Shown piece after piece: positions 1-5,645 of a stretch of DNA of 7,916 nt. The DNA comes from an uncultured Prevotella sp. Its GTDB lineage: Bacteria; Bacteroidota; Bacteroidia; Bacteroidales; Bacteroidaceae. Location: positions 1 to 7,916 of the forward strand of contig URDV01000102.1 of assembly GCA_900546605.1 (NCBI GenBank), given 5' to 3'. Each line of letters opens with the position of its first letter. Position 1 is the first letter of the stretch. The translations under genes were made by a program, and so were the position numbers. The notes under the pieces are model-generated. The model was not told the DNA's origin, made no database searches, and was given only the letters and a program-made list of their open reading frames with translations.

Positions 1-31
1 ATCCTTATCAGTTCTGATTATAGTTTTAAAC

Positions 32-193
32 TTAAGTAGGTGTTCAGAATTATTTGATATGAATGGGGGCAGTATTTTGTTCATAAACATAGGTTAAAGA
101 GGGAACGTAGCGGGCTACGTGATCAATGAAACCTATGTTTATGGGTGAAAGAATGCACCAAGGCATATCAACTAATTTTAAACACCTACTTAG
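32..193. repeat. Nested three-tier inverted repeat (dispersed repeat family, fullest copy)
   Basis: The outer arms are 32-61 and 164-193; about 26 of 30 positions are complementary, including AACACCTACTTA against TAAGTAGGTGTT. Inside them a perfect 14-bp stem pairs CATAAACATAGGTT (82-95) with AACCTATGTTTATG (130-143). At the tip ACGTAGC (105-111) pairs with GCTACGT (114-120). The whole could form a long cruciform or RNA hairpin. It lies just downstream of the NUDIX gene and could help end that transcript, though no clear T-run follows. Pieces recur at 2119-2167, 4686-4761 and 7836-7853, so it is a repeat family and not a one-off terminator. No transposase is visible; a MITE-like or BIME-like nature is inference. 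Confidence 0.8.
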
Positions 194-200
194 CATACTT

Positions 201-256
201 ACTTGTTAACCTGTCAACTTGTTAACTCGTTAACAAACAATTCCGCCAACGGGTTA
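201..256. repeat. 8-bp tandem array plus CCGCCAACGGG core
   Basis: Four adjacent octamers, ACTTGTTA, ACCTGTCA, ACTTGTTA and ACTCGTTA (201-232), are followed by a degenerate ACAAACAA and then the core ATTCCGCCAACGGGT (240-254). The same array and core appear in opposite orientation at 7866-7916, and the core again at 4735-4749. The last bases overlap the NUDIX stop codon, so the repeat forms the 3' edge of that gene. Role unknown. Confidence 0.75.
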
Positions 257-775
257 TAGGTGTAAAAGTTTTCGTACCTTTTGCCATTCAGACTCAAAAT
301 TGGGCGTGAAAAAGCCCGTTTGCATACGTTCGTCCAACTCATTCATCGTGAAGAATCGTCCACCATCAAGCTCGTCGCTGGGAGTAGGCTGAATCATGGT
401 AATGGTGCGGTAAACATAAACCAATTCGCGTTCAACATCAGACTGATGTACGTACTTCAGTAAGAAATCGGGAGTGAAATGTGTGAGTCCAATCTCTTCA
501 CACACCTCACGTTGCAAGGCTTGTTCTATGCTTTCGCCAAAGTCAACATGTCCGCCTACAGCCGTGTCCCACTTATTAGGTTGGATGGTTTTCCATGCGG
601 GGCGATGTTGCAAATAAATTTCGCCTTGCTGATTGAACACATGTAGGTGAACTACAGGGTGGAGCAACATGCTCTTGCCATCGTGACATAGGCCTCGTTG
701 GGCTGATGTCACAACATTACCTTGTTCATCAACAATTGGCAGTAACTCGTTATTATTGTCTTGCATCATGGTCAT
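254..775 (-). CDS. NUDIX hydrolase, IDI/YfcD-like
   Basis: A complete cytosolic NUDIX protein of up to 173 residues. The Nudix box GX5EX7REUXEEXGU is intact at residues 75-97: G75, E81, R89, E90, E93, E94 and G96 are all present, so metal-dependent pyrophosphohydrolase chemistry is expected. The N-terminal part (a PIVDEQGNVV strand, then VVHLHVFN and LQHRP before the box) resembles the isopentenyl-diphosphate isomerase-like subgroup that includes E. coli YfcD; substrates in that subgroup are mostly undefined, so none is assigned. The start is uncertain: a purine-rich AAGAAGG (776-782) abuts the first ATG, but lies 6 and 9 bases from the ATGs at 769 and 766, which makes one of those more plausible. 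It starts 9 bp after the queA stop, so the two are probably cotranscribed. Its stop codon lies in a dispersed repeat. Confidence 0.9.
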   Translation of the reverse strand: MTMMQDNNNELLPIVDEQGNVVTSAQRGLCHDGKSMLLHPVVHLHVFNQQGEIYLQHRPAWKTIQPNKWDTAVGGHVDFGESIEQALQREVCEEIGLTHFTPDFLLKYVHQSDVERELVYVYRTITMIQPTPSDELDGGRFFTMNELDERMQTGFFTPNFESEWQKVRKLLHL

Positions 776-784
776 CCTTCTTTA

Positions 785-2014
785 TTAAGGAATTAGTAAT
801 GAACTATCACCATAGCTAAGAAATCTGAAGTCGTGAGCTAAAGCATAGTCATACACGCGATGCCAATTGTCGCCAATAAGGGCCGAAACCAAGAGCAGTA
901 AGGTAGACTTGGGCTGATGGAAGTTCGTTACCATAGCCTTCACTACATGATAAGTGTAGCCTGGCGCAATGATAATCTGGGTTGAGGCATGCAACACGGG
1001 GAGCGAGTTGCTATCCATCCAACTTAAAATAGTTTGCAACGCTTCAACAGTAGTCAGCTTCACTTCGGGCGAAGCAGCATAATCATAAGGCATCCATTGA
1101 GGCACGTGCAAGTCGTCGGCATGAATGTTAGTATTACGGCTAATGAGCACCCCTATGTAGTACAGACTCTCGAGTGTACGCACTGAAGTTGTACCCACAG
1201 CAATGCAACGGCCATTGTGAGCCAATAAGCGCTCAATGCTTTCGCGCTTAACAGCTATCCATTCAGCATGCATGGGGTGTCCACCAATCTCTTCACTCTT
1301 AACGGGTTTAAAAGTACCAGCTCCCACATGTAGAGTAATTTCATTGCGTTCAATACCTTTGTCGTCGAGTGCTTTCAGCACACGCTCTGTAAAGTGCAAA
1401 CCAGCCGTAGGGGCAGCTACCGACCCCTTAATTTTGCTGTATACCGTTTGATACGTTTTAAGGTCACTTGCCTCGGTGTCGCGATTCAAGTAGGGTGGAA
1501 TGGGCAGTTCGCCTATAGCTTCAAGTACTTCAGAAAAGGCTATGGAGTCGTCTCCCCAATCGAACACAACCTCATGACCTGTGCCACTAATGCCTATGCG
1601 TTCAGCCGTTAGCACCACTTGTTTGTTGCCCACCTTAATGGTGCGCTCTAATTTGCCCTCTTTCCACTTTTTTAAGTTCCCTATTAAGCACGTCCAAGTA
1701 ACACGGTGGGTTGTAGCAAAGTTCACTTGGTAGTCGTGAGGTGTGTGTGGCTCTAAGCAAAACACCTCAATCAGTGCACCCGTTGATTTGTGAAAGTGCA
1801 ATCGAGCTTGAATAACCTTAGTGTTGTTAAACACCATCAGCTCCCCAGCAGACAGATAGGTAGGAAGGTTATAAAAGGTATCTTCGTTAATGTTGCCATT
1901 ATTATAAATCAAAAGCTTTGACTCATCGCGCACCTCTTTCGGATATTTAGCTATGCGCTCATCGGGCAATGGATAGTCGTAATCGGCTATATGAATGTGT
2001 TTAGGATCTTGCAT
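785..2014 (-). CDS. queA: S-adenosylmethionine:tRNA ribosyltransferase-isomerase family protein (QueA-like)
   Basis: QueA transfers and isomerises the ribose of S-adenosylmethionine onto preQ1-modified tRNA, giving epoxyqueuosine in the wobble position, in the cytosol. Family motifs in order: FNNTKVIQARL (62-72), GELPIPPY (168-175), APTAGLHF (201-208), LHVGAGTF (228-235), GTTSVRTLES (274-283), APGY (350-353), TNFHQPKST (363-371) and YGDSS (401-405). At 409 residues it is longer than E. coli QueA (about 356). Most of the excess is a segment of about 60 residues (284-344) between GTTSVRTLES and TQIIIAPGY, where E. coli has about 16. The usual YxEKPGAVAAPTAG is replaced by YSKIKGSVAAPTAG. It may therefore be a QueA-family paralogue and not the canonical enzyme; the gene symbol is by family. 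The start at 2014 fits the promoter about 27 bases upstream. It is the first gene of a probable operon with the NUDIX gene. Confidence 0.9.
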   Translation of the reverse strand: MQDPKHIHIADYDYPLPDERIAKYPKEVRDESKLLIYNNGNINEDTFYNLPTYLSAGELMVFNNTKVIQARLHFHKSTGALIEVFCLEPHTPHDYQVNFATTHRVTWTCLIGNLKKWKEGKLERTIKVGNKQVVLTAERIGISGTGHEVVFDWGDDSIAFSEVLEAIGELPIPPYLNRDTEASDLKTYQTVYSKIKGSVAAPTAGLHFTERVLKALDDKGIERNEITLHVGAGTFKPVKSEEIGGHPMHAEWIAVKRESIERLLAHNGRCIAVGTTSVRTLESLYYIGVLISRNTNIHADDLHVPQWMPYDYAASPEVKLTTVEALQTILSWMDSNSLPVLHASTQIIIAPGYTYHVVKAMVTNFHQPKSTLLLLVSALIGDNWHRVYDYALAHDFRFLSYGDSSLLIP

Positions 2015-2040
2015 GATGTGTTTGATTATAATTCATACTG

Positions 2041-2048
2041 CAAAGTTA
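2041..2048 (-). promoter_or_regulatory. Bacteroidota -7 element for queA-NUDIX
   Basis: Read on the minus strand this is TAACTTTG, an exact match to the Bacteroidota -7 consensus TAnnTTTG, followed by CA. Transcription would start near 2034 and leave a leader of about 20 bases before the ATG at 2014. I see no good -33 TTTG at 19-21 bases upstream, so the call rests on the -7 box and its position. Confidence 0.6.
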
Positions 2049-2118
2049 CGTTTTTATTTTGAATGGTATTCTGTAATTTGTACCCCATTAAGGTAGTGTG
2101 CGCAGAGGGTAAGTAATG

Positions 2119-2167
2119 GTAAGTAGGTATTCAAAATTATATCAACTAATATTGAATACCTACTTAC
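2119..2167. repeat. Short copy of the dispersed inverted repeat
   Basis: Perfect 16-bp arms, GTAAGTAGGTATTCAA (2119-2134) and TTGAATACCTACTTAC (2152-2167), enclose 17 bp containing ATATCAACTAAT. That 12-mer also occurs in the right arm of the fuller copy (165-176). This copy keeps the arms and lacks the inner stems. It sits between the queA promoter and the subtilase terminator. Confidence 0.8.
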
Positions 2168-2176
2168 TTATTGAAA

Positions 2177-2226
2177 AAGTAGGAGATGAACATCCACACC
2201 TTTGTGGGGATGTTCACCTCCTACTT
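2177..2226 (-). terminator. Intrinsic terminator of the S8 peptidase gene
   Basis: The arms 2208-2226 and 2177-2195 form a 19-bp stem. The only non-Watson-Crick pair becomes a G.U wobble when transcribed from the minus strand but an A.C mismatch from the plus strand, which supports minus-strand use. The stem can continue through a short CAC/GTG helix to an AAAG loop. On the minus strand the hairpin runs directly into a TTTTT tract. It lies about 30 bases past the peptidase stop codon. Confidence 0.85.
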
Positions 2227-2256
2227 CATGTTGTGTCACAAAGAAAATGGTGTGTG

Positions 2257-4419
2257 TTACTTTACAATCATTTTGCGAGTCAAGTTGCTGGCAGTAGTGT
2301 TTACTTGGAACAAGTAAACACCAGGCGTCAGTCCTTGCAAATCAACCACTTGTTCATCGCCATGGCGAGGAGCAGTGATATGATAACTCTTTACCATCTG
2401 TCCGCTTGCTGACACAATGCGCAAGTTTGCGTATGACTCATCATTGTTAAAGAGCACCTTCCAGCTATCATCATCCTTTTGCAAGGTAACGGGGGCTGAA
2501 GTGTTGTACGTTTGGTTAATGGCAGTACGCATACGAATGGCCTCTTTCAATCCATTGTAAGCATCAATTTTGCCATAGCCCCATGAACTGTTCCATTCAG
2601 TGCTATTGCCTGTGTATTTATCGTGGCGTCCCGTCTTTTTCATTATTTCTCTCACATCGTCGGGTGTAAGGTCAGGGTTAGCTTGCAACCAAAGGGCTAT
2701 GGTACCAGTAACAACAGGGCAAGCCATTGAAGTACCATTCATGGCACCATAGTAGAACTTGTTGCCATCCACAGTCAGTTCTTGCACCAAAGATGTCTTG
2801 TTTGAGTTAAACTGCTTTGACTTTTTTGAGAAGGCTGAAACAACACAACCACCAGGAGCTGCAATGGTAGGCTTGTCTGCATAAACAGGGTCAAGTGAAG
2901 GACCTTTGCTTGAGAACTTGCTCAAGGCGCCTGTGTTGCCAATGCTCGACTGATATGACATGTTTTGCCCCGAAGGACTGGTAAAAGAGGTGGCCGCATT
3001 GTATGAGGCTACAGCAATGGCTTGTGGCACAGAGGCACCACCTTCGCCTACTATGTACTCATCGTTGCCTTGTACCGTGGTAATGGAACCTTGTCCTGTA
3101 ATGCTCACTTGTGCACGTTCAAAGGTGCAAGGGTAGCTATCAGAGTCGGCCCATGTGTGTACAGTTTTACCAGCCTTGCCCGTAACCTCCCAAAACAGCA
3201 TAGCGCCATTAACACTTGACAACTTGGTTACAGCCTTGGCCAAGTCAGTGATGCTAATGCCCAAGAGGCTGTATTGGCGATTGTTGTAAGCATCAATGCC
3301 ATTTTCATACATATAGTTGCTAAGCAACTGTTCCTTAGTAGGGTAGTATATTTGGTTTTTGTAAATGATGACGGGCTTTAGTTCAAGTGTTTCTTTACCA
3401 TCATTATCGTTGCCCCAAATCTCGGTCAAGGCTATGTTGTCCTTGTTGTTGGTGGTGGGCTTAAGATAGAAGTAAGCTTTTTCGCCATCCTTTTTAAACG
3501 TGTAGCTGGCGTGAATGCGGTTACCACCACTGTTACCCATGGCAGCTACCATAATAGCTCCTTTGCCACAGAGTTTGTTCATTGACTGGTCGAATGCAGT
3601 AGAGCCATCGTGTGGACCAAGGTTAGTGCCAAAGCTCATGTTGATAACAAAGGGTTTGCCTACACTCTCGGCATACTTTTTAATGGCAGCAGCTTGCACT
3701 GGAATAACTGCATTGTCAAAGTTTGAAGCCATAGGCAGCAGTTCGGCTCCAGTGGCAATGCCATAATAGTTTGAGCCATCCACCTTGTTACCCATGGCAA
3801 TGTTAGCCACGTGTGTAGCATGTCCCACCTCGTCGGTATTGTCGGTAGTGGGAGCCGAAGTGCGTAAGCCACCGCCCGAAGAGCTATTACCCCATCTCTT
3901 AGCACGCCCTGTAAAGGCTATGTGCTTGTATTCAAAGCCCTGGTCAATTACACCTACAATAACGCCTGTGCCATCATAAGGTGTGTCAAGGCCTGTGCCA
4001 GCTTGCACTTTTTCTACACCCGTTTCGGGACGTACATTATGCATTGTGGGATATACCTTAGTCGATTGGTTAATGTAAAGCACCCCGTCAAACTTAGCCA
4101 GTGTAGGAATAAAGTGAACGGGAATGTAGGCCATAACATATTGGTCAGTAGCCGTTTCAGCTTGATAACCTTCATTGGTTACAAAGTTAGCCACCTCGTC
4201 AGCCATGTTGGGAGCAGTGGTAATGCTCAAACGCACCAAACTATCGGCTGTGAGGGTTTGTGTGCCACGTGCGCCAATGCGCTTTACGGTGTTGCCTTTA
4301 AGCAATGCATCGAATGATTGGCTCCACTTGCGGCCGTTATCGAACACCTTAACTTCTTGTGCGGTAGCTCCCATTGACATCAGGGCTAAAGCACCAATCA
4401 GTATTGTCTTCTTATTCAT
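2257..4419 (-). CDS. Secreted S8 (subtilisin-like) serine peptidase with T9SS type A sorting domain
   Basis: A complete 720-residue secreted endopeptidase of the subtilase family. A Sec signal peptide (1-20, ending GATA before QE) is followed by a propeptide-like region (to about 145). The catalytic domain has Asp159 (VIDQG), His200 (GHATHVA), oxyanion Asn296 (AAMGNSGG) and Ser564 (NGTSMACP). Asn296 and Ser564 are 268 residues apart, against about 66 in subtilisin, so an extra domain is inserted at roughly 300-460; a beta-rich jelly-roll or PA-like fold is my guess. The C-terminus (about 640-720, ending NLTRKMIVK, with LTPGVYLFQV) is a type A T9SS sorting domain, which normally sends proteins across the outer membrane to the cell surface or medium. 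The motifs are slightly atypical (DQG for DTG or DSG, GHATH for GHGTH), but the triad is complete. It is monocistronic, with its own promoter and terminator. Substrate unknown; nutrition or host-protein degradation is inference. Confidence 0.93.
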   Translation of the reverse strand: MNKKTILIGALALMSMGATAQEVKVFDNGRKWSQSFDALLKGNTVKRIGARGTQTLTADSLVRLSITTAPNMADEVANFVTNEGYQAETATDQYVMAYIPVHFIPTLAKFDGVLYINQSTKVYPTMHNVRPETGVEKVQAGTGLDTPYDGTGVIVGVIDQGFEYKHIAFTGRAKRWGNSSSGGGLRTSAPTTDNTDEVGHATHVANIAMGNKVDGSNYYGIATGAELLPMASNFDNAVIPVQAAAIKKYAESVGKPFVINMSFGTNLGPHDGSTAFDQSMNKLCGKGAIMVAAMGNSGGNRIHASYTFKKDGEKAYFYLKPTTNNKDNIALTEIWGNDNDGKETLELKPVIIYKNQIYYPTKEQLLSNYMYENGIDAYNNRQYSLLGISITDLAKAVTKLSSVNGAMLFWEVTGKAGKTVHTWADSDSYPCTFERAQVSITGQGSITTVQGNDEYIVGEGGASVPQAIAVASYNAATSFTSPSGQNMSYQSSIGNTGALSKFSSKGPSLDPVYADKPTIAAPGGCVVSAFSKKSKQFNSNKTSLVQELTVDGNKFYYGAMNGTSMACPVVTGTIALWLQANPDLTPDDVREIMKKTGRHDKYTGNSTEWNSSWGYGKIDAYNGLKEAIRMRTAINQTYNTSAPVTLQKDDDSWKVLFNNDESYANLRIVSASGQMVKSYHITAPRHGDEQVVDLQGLTPGVYLFQVNTTASNLTRKMIVK

Positions 4420-4507
4420 TATCTACTTGTGTGTAATTGTTTGCTAAAATATGTAGTTATTTGGGTTGATGAGTTGTTATGGCTCACCAATAGTAGCCAA
4501 AACGTTG

Positions 4508-4515
4508 CAAAGTTA
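4508..4515 (-). promoter_or_regulatory. Bacteroidota -7 element for the S8 peptidase
   Basis: Reads TAACTTTG on the minus strand, the same octamer and following GCA as the queA promoter. It predicts a leader of about 80 bases before the ATG at 4419. A clear -33 box at the expected distance is not visible. Confidence 0.55.
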
Positions 4516-4548
4516 CGTAATATATTTTACAAGTGCTCTGTAAATCAT

Positions 4549-4572
4549 AAAAAAACAAACGTTTGTTTTTTT
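4549..4572. promoter_or_regulatory. 24-bp perfect AT-rich palindrome
   Basis: Twelve bases, A7 followed by CAAAC, are mirrored exactly by GTTTG followed by T7, with no spacer. It lies about 35 bp upstream of the peptidase -7 box. It could be a binding site for a dimeric regulator, or a weak bidirectional terminator insulating the peptidase promoter; the A and T tracts suit the second, the promoter-proximal position the first. Neither is proved. Confidence 0.5.
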
Positions 4573-4685
4573 TGTTATAAAACTTTTGCAATAGGTTGTT
4601 GTTCAAGTTCCGTATTCCGCAAGGGCTGGTTGTCCCCTAAATGCTTCACCTTCTCAAGGTCGCATCCTCCTGCAAGTCAATGGGG
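4573..4685. other. Intergenic stretch without a recognisable gene
   Basis: No credible coding frame, tRNA or transposase end is seen. Two short sequences echo the 11-bp repeat farther right: TTCCGTATTCCG (4608-4619) is the exact reverse complement of 5225-5236, and CATCCTCCT (4663-4671) matches 5159-5167. They may be remnants of a similar array or chance matches. Confidence 0.4.
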
Positions 4686-4761
4686 TAACAAGTAAGTATG
4701 CTATATAAATAGGTGTCCAACCCGTTAACCTGAAATTCCGCCAACGGGTAAACTTAAGTAG
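4686..4761. repeat. Rearranged copy of the dispersed repeat
   Basis: TAACAAGTAAGTATGCT (4686-4702) is the exact reverse complement of 192-208. ATTCCGCCAACGGGT (4735-4749) repeats 240-254 in the same orientation. AAACTTAAGTAG (4750-4761) repeats 28-39. ACCCGTT (4720-4726) and AACGGGT (4743-4749) can also pair as a 7-bp stem. The modules are thus present but in a different order and orientation from the copy at the left end. Confidence 0.75.
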
Positions 4762-4915
4762 ATTTATTATATGTGGGTGTGCTTTGTGCTAAAATATACT
4801 TCGTAGCTAAGGCCGCAAAAGCCCATCTGTAAACTTGGTTCTAAATGTTGCTTTGAACTTTCAGTTCGCCCTTGTTAAATCCAAACCTTGAGTTAAGTAC
4901 ACGTGATTGCCCCAT
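4762..4915. other. Intergenic stretch, nothing identified
   Basis: All frames are broken by stops within short distances, and no structured RNA motif, tRNA or insertion-sequence end was recognised. It separates the dispersed repeat from the phased-box promoter region. Confidence 0.4.
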
Positions 4916-4922
4916 AAAAACT

Positions 4923-4980
4923 GAACGAGAATGGAACGCTTTTGAACGAGATTAGAATAGATTGTGAACGCTTTTGAACG
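4923..4980 (+). promoter_or_regulatory. Six helically phased GAACG boxes upstream of a promoter
   Basis: GAACG starts at 4923, 4934, 4944, 4966 and 4976, with a degenerate GAATA at 4955. Spacings are 11, 10, 11, 11 and 10 bp, so all boxes lie on one face of the helix. Two are linked as GAACGCTTTTGAACG (4934-4948 and 4966-4980), an exact 15-bp direct repeat. The last box ends four bases before the -33 element at 4984. This arrangement fits a cooperatively bound activator or a repressor; the protein is unknown and not encoded nearby. Confidence 0.65.
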
Positions 4981-4983
4981 GTC

Positions 4984-5015
4984 TTGCAAAACACACATAC
5001 AATGTTGTATCTTTG
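4984..5015 (+). promoter_or_regulatory. Bacteroidota promoter upstream of the 11-bp repeat element
   Basis: TTG (4984-4986) at -33 and TATCTTTG (5008-5015) at -7 are separated by 21 bp, which fits the Bacteroidota primary sigma consensus TTTG-N19-21-TAnnTTTG. It is the only promoter in the window with both elements visible. Transcription should begin near 5022, giving about 74 bases of leader before the ATG at 5096. Confidence 0.7.
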
Positions 5016-5095
5016 CTGACGTAAAAAATACGCTGCAATGATAGGTTGCTTTTCACTAAAATCAATACTCCTTAATTATTAAAAAATCTCAAACA

Positions 5096-5284
5096 ATGAC
5101 AAATAACCACAATATAACTCTTGAACGAAATCCTATTTTTGAGGTTTCTTCCTCCCTTCATCCTCCTATCATCCTCCTATCTTCCTCCTATCAATCCCGT
5201 ATCGATCCCGTATTGATCCCGTATCGGAATACGGAAACAATACGGAAACAATACGGGATTGATACGGGAGCGATACGGAAATGA
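5096..5284 (+). CDS. Short reading frame running into 11-bp repeats; unknown
   Basis: I do not recognise this 62-codon frame. In its favour: a good promoter 80 bases upstream, an AT-rich leader (ATTATTAAAAAATCTCAAAC) just before the ATG of the kind Bacteroidota use, and a non-repetitive start (MTNNHNITLERNPIFE). Against: from about codon 22 it is only a translation of the 11-bp array, which is open in the opposite strand as well, and it stops inside the array. Because 11 is not a multiple of 3, the array is read in all frames and would give an 11-residue superperiod if longer. It could be a small repeat protein, the 5' end of a gene disrupted by array growth, or a transcript that acts as RNA. 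No transmembrane segment or signal peptide is convincing. Confidence 0.3.
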   Translation: MTNNHNITLERNPIFEVSSSLHPPIILLSSSYQSRIDPVLIPYRNTETIRKQYGIDTGAIRK

Positions 5285-5292
5285 TAGGAGAA
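5161..5292. repeat. Twelve-unit 11-bp array forming a large imperfect palindrome
   Basis: Successive 11-mers are TCCTCCTATCA-type (three, 5161-5193), ATCCCGTATYG-type (three, 5194-5226), then purine-rich units with an ATACGGAAA or ATACGGGA core (5227-5281) and a final TGATAGGAGAA (5282-5292). The right-hand units are the complements of the left: 5183-5226 and 5249-5292 pair at about 37 of 44 positions around a 22-base loop. The top strand is pyrimidine-rich in the left half and purine-rich in the right. It is thus at once a tandem repeat with near-helical period and a long hairpin. The mechanism that made it, and its role, are unknown. Confidence 0.85.
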
Positions 5293-5605
5293 ACATAGAA
5301 GGATAATGGAAATACTACTTTTTGATGATGTCTGAAATAATGTTAATGCTTGACTGGCTCGTTTTGCTAACTTGGGGTGCGTCGGCCTCAATTACGACAA
5401 TGGAAAAACTGAACGGATGGTTTTCAAAGTTCATAGCAGCATGAGGGGGACAATCACAAACGCAATGCTAAAACTTGAAAACTTCTCCTTCCTACTACTT
5501 GATGGCTATGCATGCGGTGTAGACTTGCATTGTTAGCGTGTGCCAGGTGTTGCCATGCTTTGAAAAGCCTTTGTGGAACATGGGGCTTAAGTGGAGATTT
5601 TTTTC
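5293..5605. other. Intergenic stretch before the receptor promoter
   Basis: No recognisable gene, tRNA or known riboswitch. I looked for the conserved cobalamin-riboswitch segments, because such receptors are often controlled that way, and did not find them. AAAAACTGAACG at 5404-5415 repeats 4916-4927. A 23-codon frame (5465-5536) has no promoter or homology support. Confidence 0.4.
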
Positions 5606-5613
5606 TAACTTTG
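5606..5613 (+). promoter_or_regulatory. Bacteroidota -7 element for the TonB-dependent receptor
   Basis: TAACTTTG followed by CC, a full match to TAnnTTTG. It places transcription start near 5620 and so favours translation from the ATG at 5646 over the GTG at 5538, which would lie upstream of the transcript. The -33 region is not TTTG-like, which may mean an activator is needed. Confidence 0.55.
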
Positions 5614-5645
5614 CCAGCTCAAAACCATTTTTTAAAACAACTGAT

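Noticed and set aside
3922..4317. 131-codon plus-strand frame inside the S8 peptidase
   Set aside because: It is antisense to a clearly coding gene, with no recognisable family features.
4600..4690. tRNA or other structured RNA
   Set aside because: No cloverleaf or T-loop sequence, and only short unconvincing stems.
5161..5292. CRISPR array
   Set aside because: Units are 11 bp and contiguous, with no spacers, and no cas genes are present.
5191..5391. Minus-strand frame through the 11-bp array
   Set aside because: It is open mainly because the array is self-complementary, and no promoter precedes it.
5465..5536. 23-codon leader-peptide frame
   Set aside because: No promoter, no leader signal and no attenuator-like hairpins; length is within chance expectation.
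5538..5645. Upstream GTG extension of the TonB-dependent receptor
   Set aside because: It would begin before the TAACTTTG promoter and adds 36 residues without signal-peptide character; the ATG at 5646 fits better.
5293..5645. Cobalamin riboswitch for the BtuB-like receptor
   Set aside because: The conserved B12-box and CAGGAGACCTGCC-like segments are not present, and the predicted leader is only about 26 bases.
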